From: Robertmurraya sp.
Lineage (GTDB): Bacteria > Bacillota > Bacilli > Bacillales > Cytobacillaceae
Length of the DNA: 46,322 nucleotides
NCBI GenBank assembly: GCA_025451895.1
Contig: JANWJP010000150.1
Span: 1-46,322, forward strand
Direction of reading: 5' to 3'
Of this stretch, positions 34,423 through 41,620 are shown one piece after another. Made by a program: the position numbers and the translations under genes. Each line of letters opens with the position of its first letter. Position 1 is the first letter of the stretch. The notes beneath the pieces are model-generated. The model searched no databases and was not told where the DNA came from. It was given only the letters and a program-made list of their open reading frames with translations.

Positions 34423-34497
34423 GTTTTCTCAAGAGGAAAACCGTTTTTTTTTTTTGCGTATTTCCTCAATTATTACAGTGACGGTTTTCCCATTGAG
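34423..34497. repeat. Hairpin with T12 run inside a larger inverted repeat
   Basis: GTTTTCTC-AA-GAGGAAAAC is a hairpin followed by CG and a run of 12 T (34443-34456), a terminator form. The arm CTCAAGAGGAAAACCGT (34428-34444) also matches an inverted copy ACGGTTTTCCCATTGAG (34481-34497), with 15 of 17 positions pairing. No gene lies directly upstream, since rpmF already has its own terminator. Confidence 0.55.
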
Positions 34498-34527
34498 AGG
34501 CTTTGGAGTAGCACTTTTTTATTTATT

Positions 34528-34716
34528 GCTGTGTGAAAGAGCAATGTTGATTTAGAAATACTATGTTGATTAGAGTGAAAGGGTATGAAGTTCTTCCTAA
34601 AATGCTAAAGTATTTTAGTCGTGCGTAGCGGATTCAAGGATATTTCCCAGTGTCCTGCGGGAAAAGCGAACCATGCGTGCCTATAGCGGAAATCAACAAC
34701 TAAATTTAACAGAGCC
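34528..34716. repeat. Dispersed Bacillaceae-type intergenic repeat, copy A
   Basis: A 189-bp non-coding element. Its right end TTTAACAGAGCC (34705-34716) is the inverse of GGCTCTGTTAAA, and its left end TGCTGTGTGAAA is a weaker version. The left part has GCAATGTTGATTTAG and TGTTGATTAGAGTG, the right part GCGGAAATCAACAAC, and the middle TCCTGCGGGAAAAGCG. The left 55 bp match a second copy at 46270. It fills most of the rpmF to enoyl-CoA-hydratase gap; the remaining 95 bp are AT-rich with no gene. Confidence 0.75.
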
Positions 34717-34811
34717 TTATTTTTATGATAAAGTAAATTAATATTGGGAAAAATCTAAATAGTACATAAAAAACAATGAAGAATTAGAGACTTGTTTGAG
34801 GAGGACTTAAC

Positions 34812-35576
34812 ATGCGGGATTATCTTATTGAAGAAAAAGAAAACGGATTGCTTCTTTTCACCATTCAAAGGGAGGAAAAAAGAAATGCCATAAACTATGA
34901 AGTGATGGACGGGTTAATGGAGGCGATTGAGATGGCCAAACAGCCGCATATTAAAGGGCTGGCGGTTACCGGAGCAGGAGATAAGGCTTTTTGTGCCGGC
35001 GGTGATTTATCGGTTTTTCAAGATTTGCGCACAGCAGAAGAAGCTTATGGTATGCTTTCGAAAATGGGAAATATTCTTTATGAATTGCTTATTCTGCCGA
35101 AACCGACTGTCGCATTAATGAACGGTACGGCTTTGGGGGGCGGCTGTGAATTTGCCACTGCCTGTGATTTCAGGGTGGCCCATGCGGGGATTAAAGCAGG
35201 TTTTGTTCAAGGTACCCTTGCCATCACGACAGGATGGGGCGGAGGCACTATATTGATGGAGAAACTGCCTCTGTCAAATGCGATGAAGATGCTTTTTGAA
35301 GCGAAACGATATACCGCGGAAGAATTGCAGGAGCTTAGTTTTGTCCACTACATATATGAAGGAGATAAGGCCAACGGATTAGCGGCTGTAGAGCGTATTT
35401 TTCAGTTGCAAGGCGGTGTCCTCGAAGCTTATAAGGAAATGATCATTAGAAAATGGCGTGACAAAGATTTGAAGGAAAAAATCATGGAAGAAATCAAAAA
35501 ATGTTCGATTCTTTGGGCTGATGATGCCCATCATGAACAGGTTGATAAATTTATCAATAAAAAAGGCAATAAATAA
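34812..35576 (+). CDS. Enoyl-CoA hydratase/isomerase family protein
   Basis: A 254-residue crotonase-fold protein. The oxyanion-hole motifs are both present: FCAGGDLSVF near residue 60 and NGTALGGGCEFA near residue 98. The Glu in GGGCE could be catalytic, but the second catalytic Glu of true enoyl-CoA hydratases (in the ...PE..G... segment) is replaced by FVQGTLAITTGWGGG, so the reaction is uncertain; hydrolases, isomerases and decarboxylases share this fold. SD GAGGAGG lies upstream of ATG 34812. It is not in the B. subtilis order that I recall but is common beside gerR in related genera. Confidence 0.82.
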   Translation: MRDYLIEEKENGLLLFTIQREEKRNAINYEVMDGLMEAIEMAKQPHIKGLAVTGAGDKAFCAGGDLSVFQDLRTAEEAYGMLSKMGNILYELLILPKPTVALMNGTALGGGCEFATACDFRVAHAGIKAGFVQGTLAITTGWGGGTILMEKLPLSNAMKMLFEAKRYTAEELQELSFVHYIYEGDKANGLAAVERIFQLQGGVLEAYKEMIIRKWRDKDLKEKIMEEIKKCSILWADDAHHEQVDKFINKKGNK

Positions 35577-35719
35577 GCCTGACTAACGGACCAGGCATTA
35601 AAATCCCTTTAACTAGAAAAATTCCGCAAAGACATGCGTTATCTCTTATTTTATCAGTCTATCTTTTCTAGCAGATGCATATGTATGAATAAAAACACAA
35701 ACACTAGGAGGGATATTCT

Positions 35720-36358
35720 GTGGCGACAAATCGTCAGGATGCCTGGTCCCGTGATGAGGACTTACTTCTTGCCGAAGTGGTCTTGAGACATATACGCGAA
35801 GGCGGAACACAGCTTCAGGCTTTTGAAGAGGTTGGCAAACAATTATCGAGAACACCCGCAGCATGCGGATTCCGCTGGAACTCCTATGTTCGCAAACAAT
35901 ATAAAACAGGAATTGAATTAGCCAAGAAACAAAGAAAGGAATTAAAAAAACAGGCCAGGGCCGGGGCCTTAGGCCGGGAGGATTCCGGGAAACAAACGGA
36001 CAGGAACAAAGAAGCGGAACAGAATGCTCCCGGTCACAAGGAACGGCATTTGACTTTTGATGAGGTTGTTGCATATCTTAAAGGATTGTACAGTCAAATT
36101 GAAAAATCTTCTGTAAACCACGATGAATTGGAGAAATATAAAAACAAAGTTCATGAACTGGAGAAAAAAGTTTATCAATTGGCAGCTGAAAATGAAAAGT
36201 TGACAAAAGAGCTGAAAATGATTGAAGAAGATTATACGGCATTAATAGAAATTATGGAAAGAGCCCGTAAGATGGTAGTTCTGCAGGAGGAGGACCGGCA
36301 ACAAAAAGTGAAATTTCAAATGGATAAAAACGGCAATTTGGAGAGAGTGGAAAAATAA
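35720..36358 (+). CDS. gerR: RsfA-family sporulation transcription factor (GerR/YlbO)
   Basis: A 212-residue DNA-binding protein. Residues 5-50 form a Myb/SANT-like helix-turn-helix domain ([20 protein letters not shown], then [15 protein letters not shown]). The C-terminal third is a long coiled coil ([20 protein letters not shown]) that would dimerise the protein. RsfA-type factors adjust sigma-E and sigma-F regulons during sporulation; YlbO (GerR) is the member found after rpmF. The GTG start at 35720 has AGGAGGG upstream. The ylbP acetyltransferase gene that follows in B. subtilis is absent here. Confidence 0.9.
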   Translation: MATNRQDAWSRDEDLLLAEVVLRHIREGGTQLQAFEEVGKQLSRTPAACGFRWNSYVRKQYKTGIELAKKQRKELKKQARAGALGREDSGKQTDRNKEAEQNAPGHKERHLTFDEVVAYLKGLYSQIEKSSVNHDELEKYKNKVHELEKKVYQLAAENEKLTKELKMIEEDYTALIEIMERARKMVVLQEEDRQQKVKFQMDKNGNLERVEK

Positions 36359-36371
36359 AGCGCCGGCATTG

Positions 36372-36402
36372 AAGCGGACGATTGTCCGCTTTATTAATGT
36401 TA
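36372..36402 (+). terminator. Intrinsic terminator of gerR
   Basis: AAGCGGAC (36372-36379) pairs with GTCCGCTT (36384-36391) over a GATT loop, followed by a weak T-rich tail. Confidence 0.7.
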
Positions 36403-36464
36403 TTTAAACGTTGTCTATCTTTTGTTAAAATAATGTTAATATATTTTTTATTGGAGCGGTTACT

Positions 36465-37364
36465 ATGAAAATTGCAATTATCGGCGGCGGAGCCATAGGT
36501 CTGTTGTTCGCATATTATTTAAATCAAAAGCATCATGTTGTACTTTATGTGCGAAACAGGCAGCAAATGGATATCCTCCGGAGAAAGGGACTTTTTCTTC
36601 ATAAAAAAGATCATACATATAAAACGGAATTGGAAGTAAGAAATATTTCCGATTGGGGAAGATTTGATGAAGATGTTTCAATCATTTGTGTGAAACAATA
36701 TCATCTCAAAAACCTTCTTGATGAGTCCGGACTGACTGAGACTCACCCTCTCATTTTTGTGCAAAATGGGATGGGGCATTTGAAAATTATTGATAAGCTC
36801 CCCACTCAAAATGTTTCTGTTGCCACTGTGGAACATGGGGCTTTAAAGTCGGGAGACTGCGAAGTCATTCATACCGGAGAAGGGTTGACCAGAATTGCCG
36901 TTTATCGCGGGGAGAATCAGGAATTGCTGCAGCGGCTGATTGATCCTCTTGGAGATGACTTTCCCTTTATCACAGAAAAAGATTACTATAAAATGCTTGT
37001 GAAGAAATTGGTTGTTAATGCTGTCATTAACCCGCTAACCGCCGTGTTAAAAGTTCCAAACGGGCAGCTGCTGGATAATCCCCGTTATTTTGAACTGCTG
37101 ACCGGTCTTTTTCATGAGGTAAAAGCTGTGCTCCATCTTGAGAATGAAAAAGAATATTTTAATAACCTTTTGCAGGTTTGCAGGAATACGGCAAAAAACC
37201 GGTCTTCCATGCTGAAGGATATAGAGGAGCAAAGGCCGACAGAAATCGATGCGATCCTGGGATTTCTGCTTGAGGAAGCAGCTGAAAGGAATATTCCTGC
37301 TCCGTATACGACAATGCTTTACCAAATGATTAAGGGCATCGAACTGCAGAATATGGAGGGATAG
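36465..37364 (+). CDS. panE: 2-dehydropantoate 2-reductase
   Basis: A 299-residue NADPH-dependent ketopantoate reductase for pantothenate synthesis. The Rossmann nucleotide loop is GGGAIG (7-12), and the helix-rich C-terminal half holds the catalytic-Lys region KKLVVNAVINPLTA. The product feeds coenzyme A synthesis together with CoaD (27497). Bacillus species often carry two ketopantoate reductase-like genes; this is the ylbQ position. GGAGCGG precedes ATG 36465, and a possible TTGTCT/TGTTAA promoter lies at 36411-36439. The next gene starts 3 nt after its stop. Confidence 0.92.
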   Translation: MKIAIIGGGAIGLLFAYYLNQKHHVVLYVRNRQQMDILRRKGLFLHKKDHTYKTELEVRNISDWGRFDEDVSIICVKQYHLKNLLDESGLTETHPLIFVQNGMGHLKIIDKLPTQNVSVATVEHGALKSGDCEVIHTGEGLTRIAVYRGENQELLQRLIDPLGDDFPFITEKDYYKMLVKKLVVNAVINPLTAVLKVPNGQLLDNPRYFELLTGLFHEVKAVLHLENEKEYFNNLLQVCRNTAKNRSSMLKDIEEQRPTEIDAILGFLLEEAAERNIPAPYTTMLYQMIKGIELQNMEG

Positions 37365-37367
37365 TCC

Positions 37368-37757
37368 GTGTCAGCTCTTTTGTCAAATCTTGCAGCCGCA
37401 TTTGTTGCTATTCCTTTGCTTGGTTATGTCGTTGTTTTTGTGATAACAAAACTTGCAACAAAACAACATCGGCGGGCCGTAAAGACGGCCAGTGACTTAA
37501 GTGCGCCATTATTTATTATGTCTGTTTATTATTTAATCTCTGTGATTTGGAAAACACCGTTTGTGTGGACTGTTTTTATCCTTCTCCTCCTTTTGGGGGC
37601 GGCCGGGGCATTTGCCCGCTGGATCGTTCACGGCAAATCCCGTTTTTTTTCAAAGTTTATCCGTGTTTATTGGCGTTCAACTTTTTTGCTTTTTTTCTTT
37701 GTTTATTTTCTTCTGATGTTGATCGGGCTGGTAAGAAGCGTTTGGGTTGCTTTTTAA
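37368..37757 (+). CDS. DUF3397 membrane protein
   Basis: A 129-residue integral membrane protein with four hydrophobic segments: about 8-28, 40-60 (APLFIMSVYYLISVIW), 66-85 and 100-120. The central basic loops (KLATKQHRRAVK and VHGKSRFFSKFIRVYWR) match DUF3397, which is found in Bacillaceae between panE and bshC. The function is unknown. GTG 37368 is only 3 nt after the panE stop, so it is probably translated by coupling. Confidence 0.8.
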   Translation: MSALLSNLAAAFVAIPLLGYVVVFVITKLATKQHRRAVKTASDLSAPLFIMSVYYLISVIWKTPFVWTVFILLLLLGAAGAFARWIVHGKSRFFSKFIRVYWRSTFLLFFFVYFLLMLIGLVRSVWVAF

Positions 37758-37875
37758 GAATGAATCCTGCCTGATGCTTTTCATGTCTCATTGCATTAAG
37801 GCTATGGTTTATTATTTGTTTTCTTTTATGATGTACTCTTAAGATGTTAGATTGGAACTGGAAAGGAAGTCATGC

Positions 37876-39510
37876 ATGGAGGTTGAAAGTCTTTTTATTC
37901 CTGCCGCAAATCCCCTTGTAACCGGTTACGTGGAGGGGAAGTCTGAAGTTTACAGGCATTTTCACTATCACTATCAAAATCCACAGGAATATTTACATAG
38001 AATAAAAGATTTGTCGGAGCGGACGTTCATGAGGGAGGAACTGGCGGATCATATATCAGTCTTTATGAATCCGTTTCCTTCCTCAGAAAAGGTTGCCGGG
38101 TCGCTGAAAAAACTCCGCCAAAATAATAGTGTTGTGGTGATTGGAGGACAGCAGGCGGGTATTCTGACAGGTCCGCTTTACACCATCCACAAAATTGTGT
38201 CTATAATCACCCTTGCCGTGAAAAAAGAAAAAGAACTGGGTGTTCCTGTTGTTCCTGTGTTTTGGATTGCCGGAGAAGATCATGATTATCCGGAAGTAAA
38301 CCATGTCTATATTCCTAATAACTGGCAAATGAAAAAATGTCTTTATCCGGAAAAGATTTTTGACAGAAGAATGGTCTCAAAATTTTTGATTAACAAAGAT
38401 GTATGTCTGAATTGGACAAAATCTGTCATCGGTAAATTGGGAGAAACTGAATATACAAACGAATTGCTCGAATTGATTGAAGAAGCGGTTTCCCGCTCCG
38501 AATCCTTTGTTGATTATTTTGCTTACCTGATAATGTCCCTTTTTAAAGAGCACGGGTTGTTAATTGTTGATTCGGGTAATCCCCATTTTCGTCAACTGCA
38601 AAAGGCAATATTTCTTCAGCAAATTGACAGGGCGGCAGAAATTCAACATTCTGTCAGAATGCAGCAAGAAAAAATTTACAGTCAGGGGTATAAAAAATCA
38701 ATTAATATTTCTGAAAATTCGGCACATTTATTTTTTTATGATGAAAAATCTCATGACAGAATTCTCCTCACTTTTGATGAAGATAAAAAGATTTTTTTCG
38801 GGAAAAACAGGAATGTATCTTTTACGGTGGAGGAAATGAAGCTCATTGCCATGGATCATCCGGAACAGCTCAGTAATAATGTGGTCACAAGGCCTGTTAC
38901 CCAGGAACTGCTGTTTCCCGTTCTCGCCTTTATTGCCGGGCCTGGAGAAATAGCCTATTGGGCGGAACTCAAACAAGTTTTTGAAAGGTTTCAAATGAAA
39001 ATGCCGATTATTGTTCCGAGACTGAATATTACTTTTTTGGAAAGGGAAATTGAATCTGATTTGCTTGATACACATATCGAATTGCATCAGGTCTTACAAA
39101 AAGGGGTTTCTGATGCAAAAGAAGCTTTCTTAAATGAAATAAAGGATCAGGAGTTTACAACTCTTTTTGCAAAAACACGGGAACAGATTCAAAATCACTA
39201 CCGTCTTATAGCCGGAAAGCTGAGTAAGGAATATAGCGGCTTACTGCCTTTATTGAATAAGAATGAAACGATTCTTATGAGACAGATAGATTTTATGGAA
39301 GAAAAAATAGACAATGCTCTCCGGTTGAAACATGCACACCGTTTAAAAAAGTTTGAACGAATTGAAAACTCGCTGCGGCCTTTCGGCAATCTGCAGGAGA
39401 GAATTTGGAACGTGATTTATTTTTTGAATAAATACGGTCCTGATTTGGTTGATGAATTATGCAGGCTGAATTACAAATTCGACGGAAACCATAACATAGT
39501 AAGATTGTAA
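37876..39510 (+). CDS. bshC: Bacillithiol biosynthesis cysteine-adding enzyme BshC
   Basis: A 544-residue enzyme for the last step of bacillithiol synthesis, adding cysteine to glucosaminyl-malate. The family features GGQQAGILTGPLYTIHKI and PVFWIAGEDHDYPEVNHVYI are present, and a long coiled-coil C-terminal section follows, ending near residue 530. ATG 37876 is chosen because AAAGGAAG (about 37862-37869) is just upstream and MEVESLFIPAANPL fits the family N-terminus; TTG 37852 would add 8 residues. A strong terminator follows and separates it from the division cluster. Confidence 0.93.
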   Translation: MEVESLFIPAANPLVTGYVEGKSEVYRHFHYHYQNPQEYLHRIKDLSERTFMREELADHISVFMNPFPSSEKVAGSLKKLRQNNSVVVIGGQQAGILTGPLYTIHKIVSIITLAVKKEKELGVPVVPVFWIAGEDHDYPEVNHVYIPNNWQMKKCLYPEKIFDRRMVSKFLINKDVCLNWTKSVIGKLGETEYTNELLELIEEAVSRSESFVDYFAYLIMSLFKEHGLLIVDSGNPHFRQLQKAIFLQQIDRAAEIQHSVRMQQEKIYSQGYKKSINISENSAHLFFYDEKSHDRILLTFDEDKKIFFGKNRNVSFTVEEMKLIAMDHPEQLSNNVVTRPVTQELLFPVLAFIAGPGEIAYWAELKQVFERFQMKMPIIVPRLNITFLEREIESDLLDTHIELHQVLQKGVSDAKEAFLNEIKDQEFTTLFAKTREQIQNHYRLIAGKLSKEYSGLLPLLNKNETILMRQIDFMEEKIDNALRLKHAHRLKKFERIENSLRPFGNLQERIWNVIYFLNKYGPDLVDELCRLNYKFDGNHNIVRL

Positions 39511-39543
39511 GGGGATATCTGAGAAGCCCCCAAATATGCAGGC

Positions 39544-39576
39544 AGACTTTACTAAAGGTAAAGTCTCTTTTTTTTT
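39544..39576 (+). terminator. Strong intrinsic terminator of bshC
   Basis: AGACTTTAC (39544-39552) pairs perfectly with GTAAAGTCT (39558-39566) over a 5-nt loop, followed by CTTTTTTTTT. Confidence 0.92.
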
Positions 39577-39639
39577 AACTGCTGATTTTTTCATAAAATA
39601 TAAACTTTTATTGCAAATCAATGAAAATTTGAAAAATCT

Positions 39640-39684
39640 GTGGTAGAAGGTGGGGGAATGTGGTACATTTAGGTTATAGAGTGG
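39640..39684 (+). promoter_or_regulatory. MraZ operator: GTGG repeats at 10-bp spacing
   Basis: GTGG occurs at 39640, 39650 and 39660, exactly 10 bp apart, with a fourth at 39681 in GTGGGGG. This is the layout of the MraZ box, where the oligomeric MraZ ring binds short G-rich repeats once per helical turn. It sits upstream of and into the leader of mraZ, consistent with autoregulation of the cluster. Confidence 0.75.
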
Positions 39685-39695
39685 GGGTAATGATC

Positions 39696-40127
39696 ATGTT
39701 TATGGGTGAGTATCATCATAATATTGACGTGAAGGGCCGTTTAATCGTTCCGGCGAAATTCCGGGAACATCTGGGAGATACTTTTGTCCTTACGCGCGGT
39801 CTTGATCAATGTTTGTTTGGATACCCACTCGATGAATGGAAACAGATCGAAAAGAAATTGAGAGCATTGCCATTGACGAAGAAAGATGCCCGAGCCTTCA
39901 CCAGGTTTTTCTTTTCCGGAGCCATTGAATGTGAAATTGACAAGCAAGGAAGAATAAATATTGCCACCCCACTGATGCAATATGCGAAATTGGAAAAGGA
40001 ATGTGTTGTACTCGGTGTTTCAAACCGCATTGAGATTTGGAGTAAAGAAATTTGGAATGAATACTTTGCTCAATCGGAAGAGTCTTTTGCTGAAATCGCC
40101 GAAAATATGATCGATTTTGATATCTGA
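39696..40127 (+). CDS. mraZ: Transcriptional regulator MraZ
   Basis: A 143-residue protein with two tandem SpoVT-AbrB-like domains: residues 1-52 ([20 protein letters not shown]) and 75-125 ([17 protein letters not shown]). MraZ forms a ring that binds the box just upstream and controls the division/cell-wall cluster. ATG 39696 gives the family N-terminus MFMGEYHHN with GGGGGT upstream; a longer GTG frame from 39660 would start inside the operator. Length equals the Bacillus protein. Confidence 0.95.
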   Translation: MFMGEYHHNIDVKGRLIVPAKFREHLGDTFVLTRGLDQCLFGYPLDEWKQIEKKLRALPLTKKDARAFTRFFFSGAIECEIDKQGRINIATPLMQYAKLEKECVVLGVSNRIEIWSKEIWNEYFAQSEESFAEIAENMIDFDI

Positions 40128-40299
40128 GATTTCTTGACGGTTTAAGAAGGGTCGCCATTTTGTTTATTTGTTAAAACAAGAACGGCGGGAGAAACGGGTA
40201 CCGGAAAATGAGAGACAACTATCGTAATTTTTTCTTCCAGGGATTTACATAAGGTGAAATTTCCGTCATGTTTCCGATTTTATTGAAAGGTGGACAGGC

Positions 40300-41232
40300 A
40301 TGTTTCAACATACAACAGTTTTATTAAAAGAATCTGTAGACGGTTTAAATATTAAGCCAGACGGTATATATGCAGATTGTACATTGGGAGGAGCCGGACA
40401 CAGTTCTTTGATTTTAACAAAACTCTCGGAAAATGGCCGGCTTTTTGCTTTTGATCAGGATGAGACAGCCATAAACAACGCCCGGGAAAAATTAGCTCCG
40501 TACGGAGAAAAAGTGATACTTATTAAAAGCAATTTTTTGTATTTAAAGGAAGAACTGCAAAAGCGCGGAATTGAAAGAGTGGACGGTGTTCTTTATGATT
40601 TGGGGGTTTCATCCCCGCAGTTTGATCATCCGGAAAGAGGATTCAGCTACCGGTATGATGCCCCGCTTGATATGAGAATGGATTTAGACGCGGAACTTAC
40701 AGCTTATGATGTCGTTAATTATTGGAGTTATGAAGAATTGGTTCGAATCTTCTTTTTATACGGTGAAGAAAAATTTTCAAAGCAAATTGCGAGAAAAATA
40801 GAAAGCAGCCGCAAAATCAAACATATTGAAACAACCGGTGAACTTGCAGAGTTGATAAAAGGGGCTATTCCCGCCCCGGCAAGAAGAAAAGGCGGACATC
40901 CTGCAAAGAGGATTTTTCAGGCCATTCGAATCGCTGTTAATGACGAATTGACTGTGTTTGAAGAATCTCTCAGGCAGGCTGTTGAAATTTTAAATCCCGG
41001 GGGCAGAATCTCTGTGATTACCTTCCATTCGCTGGAAGACCGGATTTGCAAAACGCTGTTTAAAAAACTGAGTGAGGGACCGACGCTTCCGCGGGGACTG
41101 CCGGTTATTCCGGAAGAGTATAAACCGGTATTAAAAATTATTACGAAAAAACCAATATTGCCAAGCGAAGAAGAGCTTAAAATCAATAACCGGGCTCGTT
41201 CTGCAAAATTGAGAATTGCCGAAAAACTTTAA
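40300..41232 (+). CDS. rsmH: 16S rRNA (cytosine1402-N4)-methyltransferase RsmH
   Basis: A 310-residue SAM methyltransferase (MraW) that methylates C1402 of 16S rRNA. The N-terminal block [16 protein letters not shown] motif [11 protein letters not shown], and later [14 protein letters not shown] and FHSLEDR are diagnostic. AAAGGTGG lies 6 nt before ATG 40300. The 172-bp gap from mraZ contains an AT-rich inverted repeat (CGCC and GGCG arms, 40153-40187) that might form a leader hairpin, but it has no T-run. Confidence 0.96.
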   Translation: MFQHTTVLLKESVDGLNIKPDGIYADCTLGGAGHSSLILTKLSENGRLFAFDQDETAINNAREKLAPYGEKVILIKSNFLYLKEELQKRGIERVDGVLYDLGVSSPQFDHPERGFSYRYDAPLDMRMDLDAELTAYDVVNYWSYEELVRIFFLYGEEKFSKQIARKIESSRKIKHIETTGELAELIKGAIPAPARRKGGHPAKRIFQAIRIAVNDELTVFEESLRQAVEILNPGGRISVITFHSLEDRICKTLFKKLSEGPTLPRGLPVIPEEYKPVLKIITKKPILPSEEELKINNRARSAKLRIAEKL

Positions 41233-41254
41233 TGATTGCTGAGGAGGGAAAGGG

Positions 41255-41620
41255 ATGGAAAGTTTAGCAAGAAAGGTGCAGCGGGAAAGACAGAAACAAC
41301 TGGTTAAGGAACCGGTAATAAAACCGAAAAAGAAACGCTTATATGGATTGACTCTTGGGGAAAAAATTATTGGCATCACCTTTTGTGCTGCCCTTTGTTT
41401 CGGTGGCTTCCATATCGTTTCCAATCAGGTGGCTATTTATCAACTGAATAAAAATATTCAGGAGACCCGGGCTTCTATTCAGGAACAGCAAAAAATCAAT
41501 GAGGACCTTCAAGTACAGGTTGATGAACTCAGCACTTATGAACGGATTTGGGCTAAGGCAAAAGAGCTCGATTTACAGTTTAGAGAAAACAATGTCAAGG
41601 TCGTGCAGAAAAATGATTAG
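41255..41620 (+). CDS. ftsL: Cell-division protein FtsL
   Basis: A 121-residue bitopic protein. A basic cytoplasmic N-terminus (RERQKQLVKEPVIKPKKKR) is followed by one membrane segment (IIGITFCAALCFGGFHIV) and an extracellular coiled coil (IQETRASIQEQQKINEDLQ). With DivIC and DivIB it activates PBP2B-FtsW at the septum. Sequence between families is weakly conserved; the call rests on layout plus position between rsmH and pbpB. SD GAGGAGGG precedes ATG 41255. Its stop overlaps the pbpB start by 8 nt. Confidence 0.9.
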   Translation: MESLARKVQRERQKQLVKEPVIKPKKKRLYGLTLGEKIIGITFCAALCFGGFHIVSNQVAIYQLNKNIQETRASIQEQQKINEDLQVQVDELSTYERIWAKAKELDLQFRENNVKVVQKND

